DNA of 19,028 bases, from NCBI GenBank assembly GCA_964502635.1, contig CAZCXI010000058.1, forward strand, positions 1-19,028, given 5' to 3'. A program made the position numbers and the translations under genes. A model generated the notes under the pieces. The model ran no database searches, was not told the DNA's origin, and was given only the letters and a program-made list of their open reading frames with translations. Origin of the DNA: C00003060 sp964502635 (GTDB lineage Bacteria > Desulfobacterota > Desulfobacteria > Desulfobacterales > C00003060). Every line of letters begins with the position of its first letter. The first letter of the stretch is position 1. Positions 1-6,240 of this stretch are shown one piece after another.

Positions 1-3
1 TGG

Positions 4-825
4 TTACGCCATTTTCAGGACTCGGTTCATGCTCCCCGATACATAACCCTCAAGGTCCACGGCGATGTAGGAAAAACCGATGTCTCTGAATTTGCGCACA
101 ATATCTCTTCTGAGGTCATCGGCCACAATCCTTCTCAGCTCCGAGCTTTTGACCTCTATCCTGGCCACGGAGCCGTGATGCCGCACTCGGCATTGGCTGA
201 TGCCCCTTTCCAGAAGAAACGCTTCGGCCTCATCGATCATCTTCAACTTTTCAGGGGTCACAGGGCTCCCATAGGGTATCCTCGAGGCCAGGCAGGCCAT
301 GGTCGGTTTATCCCACGAGGAAAGTTCCATCTGTTTGGAAAGGTGACGGATGTCCTTTTTGTTCAAACCAGCATTCACCAAAGGGGCCTTGATGCCCATC
401 TTTTCGGCCGCCCGAAGCCCCGGGCGATAATCTTTGAGATCATCCACGTTGGCCCCGTGGACAACATGTCTCATGCCTCTTTGCTGGGCTATTTTCACAA
501 GCCTGTCAAAGAGGTATCTTTTGCAATGGTAGCACCTGTCCGGTCCGTTGGACACAAAGGCGGCAAGGCTGGTCTCTTCAGACCGCAAAATAATGTGCTC
601 AACGCCTCGTTGCCGGGTAAACTTTACGGCCTCTTGTCTTTCTCTGACGGGATATATCTCCGAAACGGCCGTTACTGCCATCGCTTTCTCCCCAAGGGTT
701 TCGTGGGCCACGGCCAACAGGAGTGAGCTGTCTACTCCCCCGGAAAAAGCGACCAGCACAGAGCCAGCATCTCTAAGAATACGAGTCAGGTGCTCCTTCT
801 TCCTCATTAGGCTGTGCTCATCCAT
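4..825 (-). CDS. larE: LarE-type ATP-dependent sacrificial sulfur transferase
   Basis: PP-loop ATP pyrophosphatase of the LarE family, which donates sulfur during synthesis of the nickel-pincer cofactor (established for the family). Numbering here is from the upstream TTG at 831: the PP-loop SGGVDSS lies at residues 30-36, the family motif PDRCYHCK at 97-104, and KPTMACLASRIPYG at 175-188. Cys180 sits where LarE carries its sacrificial or cluster-binding cysteine. About 273 aa is normal for the family. I prefer the ATG at 825 over the TTG at 831, because the purine-rich GGCGGA is about 6 nt from the ATG but abuts the TTG. The gene is divergent from the Rrf2 regulator. No larB, larC or nickel enzyme is visible in the window, so the client is unknown and the lar role is family-based. 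Confidence 0.88.
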   Translation of the reverse strand: MDEHSLMRKKEHLTRILRDAGSVLVAFSGGVDSSLLLAVAHETLGEKAMAVTAVSEIYPVRERQEAVKFTRQRGVEHIILRSEETSLAAFVSNGPDRCYHCKRYLFDRLVKIAQQRGMRHVVHGANVDDLKDYRPGLRAAEKMGIKAPLVNAGLNKKDIRHLSKQMELSSWDKPTMACLASRIPYGSPVTPEKLKMIDEAEAFLLERGISQCRVRHHGSVARIEVKSSELRRIVADDLRRDIVRKFRDIGFSYIAVDLEGYVSGSMNRVLKMA

Positions 826-848
826 CTTCAATCCGCCCCGTGGCAGGC

Positions 849-854
849 ATTATA
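849..854 (-). promoter_or_regulatory. Candidate -10 box for larE
   Basis: A perfect TATAAT on the minus strand (ATTATA on plus) lies 24 bp upstream of the larE ATG. This would give a short leader holding only the ribosome-binding site. At 17-bp spacing the -35 position reads TGGAAG, a poor match, so an activator or an alternative spacing would be needed. Confidence 0.4.
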
Positions 855-925
855 CCCCGACTCAAGTCATCCTTCCATGATAAAAGGCGTTTGTGGGAGG
901 CACGTCATCAAACACGGGGGACTCC

Positions 926-954
926 TTGACACCCCGTGGGACAGGCACTATAGT
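926..954 (+). promoter_or_regulatory. Sigma-70 promoter of the Rrf2 regulator gene
   Basis: A consensus -35 (TTGACA, 926-931) and near-consensus -10 (TATAGT, 949-954) are separated by exactly 17 bp. Transcription would start near 961, giving a leader of about 25 nt before the ATG at 988. No clear Shine-Dalgarno sequence is seen in that leader. A 7-bp inverted repeat (CACGGGG 913-919 and CCCCGTG 932-938) flanks the -35 box. Confidence 0.7.
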
Positions 955-976
955 ATATTGATTCTGTATAGATACT
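949..976 (+). promoter_or_regulatory. Putative autoregulatory operator over -10/+1 of the Rrf2 gene
   Basis: An imperfect dyad with arms AGTAT (952-956) and ATACT (972-976) overlaps the -10 box and the predicted start site. TATAG also recurs directly at 949-953 and 967-971, 18 bp apart. A site here would block RNA polymerase, and Rrf2 regulators commonly autorepress. Which protein binds is inference. Confidence 0.4.
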
Positions 977-987
977 GCCACTACATG

Positions 988-1413
988 ATGAAATTATCAA
1001 CCAGAAGCCGTTATGGAACTAGAATGATGCTGGACATGGCACAACATCGTGATAAGGGGCCGGTCCGGATCGGCGATATTTCGAGACGGCAGGGTATTTC
1101 AGCTAAATACCTGGAGCAACTGATCATACCCTTGAAGAAAGCCCATTACATCAAGAGTATTCGTGGCCCAAAGGGGGGCCATATGCTCGCAAAATCCCCT
1201 GAGAAAATCACCGTTGGAGAAATCGTGAATATTCTCGAAGGGGGCATCGATCTCTGTGATTGTATTGAAAATCCGGACAGTTGTGATAGATTCACGGATT
1301 GTTTAACCCGCCCCATCTGGAAACAGGCAACTGGGGCCATGTGTGACGAGCTGAATGCCGTTACGCTGGCCGACATGCTCGAACGGCGCGAAGACCCTGG
1401 GGAAACCAGGTGA
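988..1413 (+). CDS. Rrf2-family transcriptional regulator with Cys cluster
   Basis: A 141-aa winged-helix regulator. The N-terminus MKLSTRSRYGTRMMLDMA is the Rrf2 signature; the HTH follows (IGDISRRQGISAKYLEQLI, about residues 28-46), then the wing SIRGPKGGHMLAK. The cysteine cluster is Cys90, Cys92, Cys99 and Cys105, the region where IscR/NsrR/RsrR-type members bind an Fe-S cluster, so it may sense iron-sulfur, redox or NO status (inference). A second ATG at 985 adds one Met; 988 gives the typical family N-terminus. Reading frame is open upstream to 814, but that part has no family similarity. It lies 13 nt before the broken fdhD and is divergent from larE, so those are the nearest candidate targets besides itself. 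Confidence 0.88.
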   Translation: MKLSTRSRYGTRMMLDMAQHRDKGPVRIGDISRRQGISAKYLEQLIIPLKKAHYIKSIRGPKGGHMLAKSPEKITVGEIVNILEGGIDLCDCIENPDSCDRFTDCLTRPIWKQATGAMCDELNAVTLADMLERREDPGETR

Positions 1414-1426
1414 GCAGGCCGCCGTT

Positions 1427-1720
1427 ATGTTCCGTAACCTTCCACCACATGATACCAAACCTGTTGTGAATGGTACCCGATCCCATCATGTGCTCCGGTG
1501 TGAAGGAGACACCTTTCACCGCTACGAACAGGCATTGCTCGAGGAAGAGCCTCTCCTGATCCGGGTGGAGGGACAGCCTTATGCGGTGATCATGCGCACA
1601 CCGGGTGAAGAACGCCGTCATGCCCGCCAGACAGGCGGGCTATTGGTGTTTTGCGGAGAAGAGCGTTTCAAGGGAAGATGCCATGCAAGGTCATCCTGAC
1701 GACAGAAAAATCATGGAACG
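1427..1720 (+). pseudogene. fdhD: 5' fragment of fdhD, frame-broken and truncated
   Basis: FdhD is the sulfurtransferase that sulfurates the molybdenum cofactor of formate dehydrogenase. The segment ALLEEEPLLIRVEGQPYAVI followed by MRTPGEERRHA matches the conserved FdhD N-terminal part (E-E-P, N/G, MRTPGxE). The expected continuation (A)AGFCxAEGxVSxxD is not in this frame; it appears in another frame after position 1634 as AGYWCFAEKSVSREDAM. The break coincides with a perfect 19-nt palindrome at 1622-1640. Homology ends where a dispersed repeat begins (1721), so about two thirds of a normal 260-280-aa FdhD is missing. The start ATG lies 13 nt after the Rrf2 stop, suggesting a former rrf2-fdhD operon. 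The family call rests on motif memory only. Confidence 0.65.
1622..1640 (+). repeat. 19-nt perfect palindrome inside the fdhD fragment
   Basis: GCCCGCCAGACAGGCGGGC forms a 7-bp GC stem with a 5-nt loop (AGACA). It lies at the point where FdhD-like coding switches frame. Removing about 10 nt (1625-1634) would join the upstream HA codons to the downstream AGY codons in one frame, which is what a short palindromic insertion would produce. Confidence 0.75.
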
Positions 1721-1844
1721 GATTGAAGCCCCCTGTAGCAAGCTACAGGGAATCTTCGACCGTAAGGAGCGCTGACCTTTTTAGATACGCTCGCTAACCC
1801 CGCAGCAAGCTACGGGGAATGCGCTCGCTTTTGCGGTTCAGCGC
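1721..1844 (+). repeat. Dispersed hairpin repeat, copy A
   Basis: About 124 bp. Order: GATTGAAGC; hairpin CCCTGTAGCAAGCTACAGGG (1731-1750); linker with AATCTTCGACCGTAAGGAGC then GCTGACC; GATACGCTCGCTAA; second hairpin CCCCGCAGCAAGCTACGGGG (1798-1817); GAATGCGCTCGCTTTTGCGGTTCA. The same blocks in the same order occur at 5821-6000 (plus) and 15638-15758 (minus), and the second half at about 10104-10163 (minus). It directly follows the fdhD fragment. No ORF is carried, so it is a non-coding mobile or REP/MITE-like element. Confidence 0.85.
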
Positions 1845-1847
1845 CTT

Positions 1848-1861
1848 TTGACTTAAGTCAA
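1848..1861. promoter_or_regulatory. FNR/HcpR-like palindrome upstream of the HD-ferredoxin operon
   Basis: TTGACTTAAGTCAA is a perfect 14-bp palindrome of the form TTGAC-N4-GTCAA, the architecture of CRP/FNR-superfamily sites. It lies 140 bp before the HD-domain gene. No convincing -10 is seen at the spacing expected for class II activation. The regulator identity is inference. Confidence 0.4.
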
Positions 1862-2000
1862 GGCCATGGCGAATGACCTCTGGTAACGTGCTTTGTAACA
1901 TGATCGGGCTGCCGGATTGTTTCGAGCACAGCCCAGTGCCCATATCCATGAAACGCTGTCCAATCAATGGGCACGGGCGTAACCATCAAGAGAGAACCCA

Positions 2001-2738
2001 ATGAAATGCCCAGGACAAGATACCCGTTACTGGAAACCGGGGGCCATCTTTGAGGTGACGTGCCCCGAGTGCGGCAACGAAGTGGAATTCTTTAAGGATG
2101 ACACGACACGGCTTTGCAAGAAGTGCGGTCATCGATTTCTGAACCCTGAAATGGATTTTGGCTGTGCGTCTTACTGCCAGTATGCGGAGCAGTGTCTGGG
2201 AGACCTGCCTCCAGAACTCCTGGCTGACAGAGATGATCTCTTGAAAGACAGGGTAGCCCTTGAGATGAAGCGCTATTTTGGACATGATTTCAAGCGAATC
2301 GGTCATGCTGCCAACGTCGCGAGATACGCAGAACAGATGGTCAAGGAAGAAAAGGGGAATCCGGCCGTAGTCCTGTGTGTTGCCTATCTCCATGATATCG
2401 GCATCCATGAAGCTGAGCGGAAATACAACAGCACAGCGGCCAGGTATCAGCACAAGGAAGGCCCTCCGATCGCCAGGGACATCTTGACAAGACTGGGGGC
2501 ACGGGAAGAACTCACAGACGAGGTCTGCGACATTATCGGCCATCACCACCACCCTCGAGACGAAGAGACCTTGAACTTCAAGATCCTTTACGATTCAGAC
2601 CTGATTGTGAATCTCGAAGAACGCCAAGAGGACAAAAAGAGCAAGAGAGAAAAGCTGGTCAGAATCATTGAGAAGCATATGTTTACTGACACCGGAAAAA
2701 GGTTAGCCAGGAAGGCCTTGTTGGGAGAAGACAAATGA
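2001..2738 (+). CDS. Zinc-ribbon plus HD-domain metal-dependent phosphohydrolase
   Basis: 245 aa, soluble. An N-terminal zinc ribbon is formed by CPEC (21-24) and CKKC (39-42), followed by further cysteines at 55, 59 and 65. The HD domain follows with His102, the HD pair 131-132 (YLHDIG), a four-histidine run at 181-184 and Asp198/Asp200 (YDSDLI), i.e. the metal ligands expected for a phosphohydrolase or nucleotidase. The natural substrate is unknown. A purine-rich AGAGAGAA precedes the ATG. The stop overlaps the next gene's start (ATGA, 2735-2738), so translation is coupled to the ferredoxin-like protein. The Cys-rich N-terminus in an iron-sulfur operon suggests metal- or redox-sensing (inference). 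Confidence 0.85.
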   Translation: MKCPGQDTRYWKPGAIFEVTCPECGNEVEFFKDDTTRLCKKCGHRFLNPEMDFGCASYCQYAEQCLGDLPPELLADRDDLLKDRVALEMKRYFGHDFKRIGHAANVARYAEQMVKEEKGNPAVVLCVAYLHDIGIHEAERKYNSTAARYQHKEGPPIARDILTRLGAREELTDEVCDIIGHHHHPRDEETLNFKILYDSDLIVNLEERQEDKKSKREKLVRIIEKHMFTDTGKRLARKALLGEDK

Positions 2739-3490
2739 AGCTGACTAGAAAGATCATTGAGATAGACGATGAACTCTGCGACGGCTGCGGACAGTGCGTG
2801 CCTGCGTGTGCAGAGGGGGCCATCCAGATCATTGACGGAAAGGCAAGGCTTGTTGCCGAGAAATACTGTGACGGGCTGGGGGCGTGCATGGGAGAATGCC
2901 CTACCGGGGCCCTCTCCATGGTGGAACGCGAAGCAGAAAAATTTGACGAGGAGGCTGTGGAAGCATACTTGAATTCAAAGGCCCATGAGGAGGCCCCTGA
3001 AGAGACAGCTCTGCCCTGTGGCTGTCCATCCGCTCATGTACAAACCTTGGCTCCACCGGCACCCAGCCCGGAGGCAATGGAGCTGCATGCGCAAAGACCT
3101 CTTGTTTCTGCGCTGTCCAACTGGCCGGTGCAGATAGGTTTGGTGCCCGCTAAGGCCCCCTTTTTGAAGGGGGCTCATCTGCTGGTCGCGGCAGACTGCG
3201 TCCCGGTTGTCTATCCCAACTTTCACCAGGATTTTCTCAAAGGCAAGGTTGTCATGGTGGGGTGTCCGAAATTTGATGATGTCCGGGCGTATCTCGAGAA
3301 GTTTGTTGAGATATTCAAGACGGCTGACATAAAGGGTGTCACCGTGCCCATCATGGAGGTGCCCTGCTGTTCAGGGCTTCCCATGATCCTGAAGAAGGCC
3401 ATGAAAGAGGCGGGAAAGGAGGTGCCCATGGAGATGGTGGTCATCAGTGCCGGGGGTAAGGTTTTGAAGAAGGAAAAATGGGCGGCCTAA
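2735..3490 (+). CDS. Ferredoxin-like 4Fe-4S protein with C-terminal Cys-containing domain
   Basis: 251 aa. Residues 15-25 hold a canonical cluster motif (CDGCGQCVPAC). The second motif, CDGLGACMGECP (45-56), has Leu48 where the second cysteine is expected, so the second cluster is 3-Cys or takes a ligand from elsewhere. After a linker with PCGCPSA (94-100) comes a roughly 120-residue domain with Cys155, Cys177 (VGCPKFDD) and Cys211/212 (VPCCSGLP). I recognise this as a widespread anaerobe architecture but recall no demonstrated reaction; an electron-transfer role is likely. It is cytoplasmic, with no signal peptide. The start overlaps the HD gene stop, and GGGAGAAG lies at normal spacing. Confidence 0.82.
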   Translation: MKLTRKIIEIDDELCDGCGQCVPACAEGAIQIIDGKARLVAEKYCDGLGACMGECPTGALSMVEREAEKFDEEAVEAYLNSKAHEEAPEETALPCGCPSAHVQTLAPPAPSPEAMELHAQRPLVSALSNWPVQIGLVPAKAPFLKGAHLLVAADCVPVVYPNFHQDFLKGKVVMVGCPKFDDVRAYLEKFVEIFKTADIKGVTVPIMEVPCCSGLPMILKKAMKEAGKEVPMEMVVISAGGKVLKKEKWAA

Positions 3491-3503
3491 AGCGCAGGAA
3501 GAA

Positions 3504-3530
3504 GGCCTGGCATTTGATCCAGGCATTTTC
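3504..3530 (+). terminator. Candidate terminator after the ferredoxin-like gene
   Basis: GCCTGG (3505-3510), 8-nt loop, CCAGGC (3519-3524), then ATTTTC, 14 bp after the stop. The stem is sound but the T-run is short, so termination may be partial. Confidence 0.45.
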
Positions 3531-3644
3531 GCTTACTGGGAACATCATATCAAAATACGGTCTTTTTTTGCCTAAAATACAGGTTTCACCTTATTTATTT
3601 TCTTAGACCACTCTCGTAGTGTTCAAACAAAACCATGGCAAGCC

Positions 3645-3663
3645 CATTGGCCAATGTTTTTTT
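3645..3663 (+). terminator. Weak palindrome followed by T7 in the leader of the rubredoxin-like gene
   Basis: CATTGGCCAATG (3645-3656) is a 12-bp palindrome followed by seven T residues. The stem is only about 5 bp once a loop is allowed, so this may be a weak attenuator or a binding site rather than a true terminator. It lies about 45 bp before the next ATG. Confidence 0.25.
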
Positions 3664-3708
3664 GGTCCGATAGAAGCATAAACCTATGATTGCAAGGGAG
3701 GAGAAGAA

Positions 3709-3954
3709 ATGGAAAAGAATCAAGAAGAAAAAGTATGTGCCAACTGTGGGTACACGGCCTCCGGTAAGTTTTCCGGCGATATCTGCCCTCAATGCGGATT
3801 GACATACTGGAAATGTTCCAAGTGCGGATTTCTGATTACGGCCGCCACTCCGCCACGTGTCTGCACGTCGTGTGGGGAAACGTGTGAGTTCGTAAACGTC
3901 ACCTGCTACACCCCGGAGTGCGGGGGACCGGGTCACATCGATCCCCGACTGTAA
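3709..3954 (+). CDS. Small rubredoxin-like / double zinc-ribbon protein
   Basis: 81 aa with 11 cysteines. Paired CxxC motifs are at 10/13, 26/29, 36/39 and 52/55, with single Cys59, Cys66 and Cys71. The segment WKCSKCGFLITAATPPRVC followed by TSCG resembles a rubredoxin fold that binds one Fe or Zn. The C-terminus NVTCYTPECGGPGHIDPRL is distinctive, and I recall similar tails in small Cys-rich proteins of sulfate reducers. A very strong ribosome-binding site (GGGAGGAG) precedes the ATG at the usual spacing. It is flanked by the ferredoxin-like and octaheme cytochrome genes on the same strand. A role as a cytoplasmic redox or metal carrier is inference. Confidence 0.75.
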   Translation: MEKNQEEKVCANCGYTASGKFSGDICPQCGLTYWKCSKCGFLITAATPPRVCTSCGETCEFVNVTCYTPECGGPGHIDPRL

Positions 3955-4105
3955 GAAGAATTATCCAGGCTACGACCGTCTTATCAACCGCCCCCGGGTG
4001 GCGTGCCGGCATACAACCGGAGGAAAACACTGAGATAAGGCGGGGCAAGAAGATACAAGCTGTTTCCCAACCAATGCATTGTTTTGATCATCAGGGCGCT
4101 TTTTG

Positions 4106-4140
4106 CTAACAGCTTTTCCCGAACGGAAAAAGCGTGTTAG
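4106..4140 (+). promoter_or_regulatory. Long hairpin in the leader of the octaheme cytochrome gene
   Basis: CTAACA + GCTTTTCC (4106-4119) pairs with GGAAAAAGC + TGTTAG (4125-4140) around loop CGAAC, giving about 14 paired bases with small bulges. It ends 65 bp before the ATG. No T-run follows on either strand, so it is not an intrinsic terminator. It could be an mRNA leader structure or an operator. Confidence 0.4.
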
Positions 4141-4205
4141 ACCAAGGGAAAAAGGCCCTGGACAAAGCGGTCCAGAGACTCTGACCTATCATCAGGAGGT
4201 GCATT

Positions 4206-5498
4206 ATGAAGAAAAGGTGGATGAACCTATTGGGGTGTTCAATCGCCATGATCTGTTTCACGGCCCCAGTCCTTGCTGCTGAAGAAGCCTGTATCACCTG
4301 TCACAAGACGGTTTCTCCAGGACAGGTGGCTGACTGGGAGTCCAGCCGGCACAGCAAGGAAGACGTGACCTGTTCGGTCTGCCATGGCGACAGGCACCAA
4401 GGGGCCAAGGATGCCAAGCTGGCTCAACTGCCGGACGAGCACGTGTGCGCCGAGTGCCATGAGGAGCAGTTTGACCAGTTTGCAAAGGGCAAGCATAATT
4501 TTGGCTGGACATCCCTGAACGCCCTTCCCGTCACCCACGTTGAGCCAGACGAGCTGATGGAAGGGGGCAGGGGATGCGGGGGCTGCCACAACATGGGCAT
4601 CAAGTCCGAGGCCCAGAAAAAAGAGCAGCACGACAAAGGGTACCGCTACCAGAACAACTCCTGCGATGAGTGCCATACCCGGCACAGCTTCTCCAAGAAG
4701 GAGGCCCTCGACCCAAAGGCCTGCCAGCAATGCCACATGGGCTATGATCACCCGCAGTGGGAGATGTGGAGCAGTTCCAAGCACGGCGCCCGCTACGCTG
4801 TGAAGGAAAAGGGCAAGCTCCCTGAAAAGGCTCAAGCGCCCACGTGCCAGTTTTGCCACCTGCCGAACGGAACCCATACCAATAGGACCGCCTGGGGCTT
4901 CCTGGGCGTGCGACTGCCGCTACCTAAAGACAAGCAGTGGGCCGCTGACCGGGTAACGATCCTCAAGGCCCTGGGGGTGCTCAATCCTGAGACAGGAGAA
5001 CCCACCGCTCGCCTGGATGCAGTCAAGGCCGTGGATCTTGCTCGTCTTACCGAAGAGGCCTGGCAGACAGAGCGAGAAAAGATGATCAAACGATGCACGC
5101 AGTGCCATGCCGAATCCTATGCCCGCGAACAGCTCGCCATGGGCGATTCCATCATGCAGAAAACGGATCGCCTCCTGGCAGAAGCGATTGAGATTGTTGC
5201 CGCCCTTTACAAAGACGGTATCATCAAGAAGCCCGCGGGCTACACCTTTGCCTATCCGGACTTCCTCTTCTTCATGAGGACCGGAGGTGGGAACATGGAC
5301 CAGGCGTCACACGTCGACCAGATCTTGTTCCAGATGTACATGAAACACAGGATGCGGGCCTACCAGGCATTTTTTCATGTGAATCCGGATTATGCCTACT
5401 GGTACGGTTGGGCCATGATGGTCAAGGACCTGGGCGAGATCAAGGAACTTGCCAAAACCATGAGGGCCACGGCCAAGATGGAAAAGACCCAGATGTAA
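4206..5498 (+). CDS. Exported octaheme c-type cytochrome, hydroxylamine oxidoreductase-like
   Basis: 430 aa with a Sec signal peptide (positive MKKRW, hydrophobic core, cleavage near VLA-AEE at about residue 24) and eight CxxCH heme sites starting at Cys 29, 56, 81, 124, 153, 173, 214 and 297. Heme order and a long helical C-terminus without hemes fit the HAO/octaheme multiheme-cytochrome family, which acts in the periplasm on hydroxylamine, nitrite or related nitrogen oxides. It is shorter than classical HAO (about 550 aa). An aromatic-rich NPDYAYWYGWAMM (394-405) lies in the C-terminal helix region, but I cannot tell whether the heme-crosslinking tyrosine of oxidising HAO is present. In an anaerobe a reductive role is likelier (inference). 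AGGAGGTG at ideal spacing fixes the start. Confidence 0.85.
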   Translation: MKKRWMNLLGCSIAMICFTAPVLAAEEACITCHKTVSPGQVADWESSRHSKEDVTCSVCHGDRHQGAKDAKLAQLPDEHVCAECHEEQFDQFAKGKHNFGWTSLNALPVTHVEPDELMEGGRGCGGCHNMGIKSEAQKKEQHDKGYRYQNNSCDECHTRHSFSKKEALDPKACQQCHMGYDHPQWEMWSSSKHGARYAVKEKGKLPEKAQAPTCQFCHLPNGTHTNRTAWGFLGVRLPLPKDKQWAADRVTILKALGVLNPETGEPTARLDAVKAVDLARLTEEAWQTEREKMIKRCTQCHAESYAREQLAMGDSIMQKTDRLLAEAIEIVAALYKDGIIKKPAGYTFAYPDFLFFMRTGGGNMDQASHVDQILFQMYMKHRMRAYQAFFHVNPDYAYWYGWAMMVKDLGEIKELAKTMRATAKMEKTQM

Positions 5499-5820
5499 AG
5501 TCCTGACTGCCTAGACCGGCAGACGCCCGGGATCTAATCCAGCACAACACCAAGGCCTATAAGGCCATAGATTACCCCAACGCCACCGGAAATACGACCA
5601 GGCCGGTGGAGGTCTTCGGGCAGAACCCATAAGATTCCATATTAGCGGGTGTCCATCCATCAATAGTCCTTTTTCCGATGAGCGGTGTTCTCGGCGGCCT
5701 TTGCGTGCGACGTACATCATCCAGGGGCTGGGGCCTCGCAGATAGAGTAGGAGCGGCTTACGCGTCGGAGACGGACGGGTCAAGCCCTGAATGGCGAAGG
5801 GCGAAGTTGGGGTCACATAA
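5499..5820. other. Non-coding gap after the cytochrome gene
   Basis: I see no convincing gene in these 322 bases. A plus-strand open stretch at 5507-5632 (41 codons, ending RPVEVFGQNP) reads like a protein tail but has no start or recognisable family, so it may be a gene remnant. No strong terminator is seen after the cytochrome; a 5-bp stem at 5508-5524 lacks a T-run. Confidence 0.4.
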
Positions 5821-6068
5821 GATTGAAGCTCCCTGCAGTCCCGATAAATCGGGACAGGGAATCTTCGACCGTAAGGAGCGCTGACCGACTTGCTTACCGG
5901 AAAGGCCCACCCTTTAGGGCGGGAGAGGCTTCACCTTTCTTGGATACGCTCGCTAACCCCGCAGCAAGCTCCTGGGAATGCGCTCGCTTCTGCGGTTCAA
6001 ATGGCCTCGGGATTGGATTCTAAAACCATATCAGACAACTCGGGACTGGCAGGAACGGAGATCTATGA
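5821..6068 (+). repeat. Dispersed hairpin repeat, copy B (long form)
   Basis: Same block order as copy A, but with three differences. The first hairpin has a different arm: between CCCT and AGGG it contains GTCCCGATAAATCGGGAC (whole hairpin 5831-5859). About 50 bp is added between GCTGACC and GATACGCTCGC, including another hairpin CCCACCCTTTAGGGCGGG (5909-5926 region). The second hairpin is degenerate (CCCCGCAGCAAGCTCCTGGG). After GCGGTTCAAATGGCCTCG the similarity continues for about 60 bp (to GGCAGGAACGGAGATCTATG) with the tail next to copy C. Confidence 0.8.
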
Positions 6069-6240
6069 CAGAAACGTGTGTTTCAGGGATTTTGACGTAA
6101 GAGGTCCCGGAAGGATGATATCTTTACTCTTGCCAGAATGGAAACATAGCAGCAAGTGGTGTTTTGGAGAGTCTGCCTTACGATAAAGATACATGACACA
6201 GAGCTTTGTTGCGAGCCCTAACGTGTTGCGTTTGCGAGTA

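Noticed and set aside
1721..1844. Two similar hairpins in tandem as a CRISPR array
   Set aside because: No regular repeat-spacer periodicity and no cas genes; copies are dispersed, not arrayed.
4106..4140. Hairpin before the cytochrome gene as a rho-independent terminator
   Set aside because: No T-run follows the stem on either strand.
5511..5816. Minus-strand 101-codon open frame after the cytochrome gene
   Set aside because: No ribosome-binding site, Arg/Pro/Trp-rich composition, no domain; looks like a chance frame.
5990..6002. GCGGTTCAAATGG in the repeats as a tRNA T-arm
   Set aside because: No cloverleaf or anticodon arm can be drawn around it; the same string occurs in several repeat copies.
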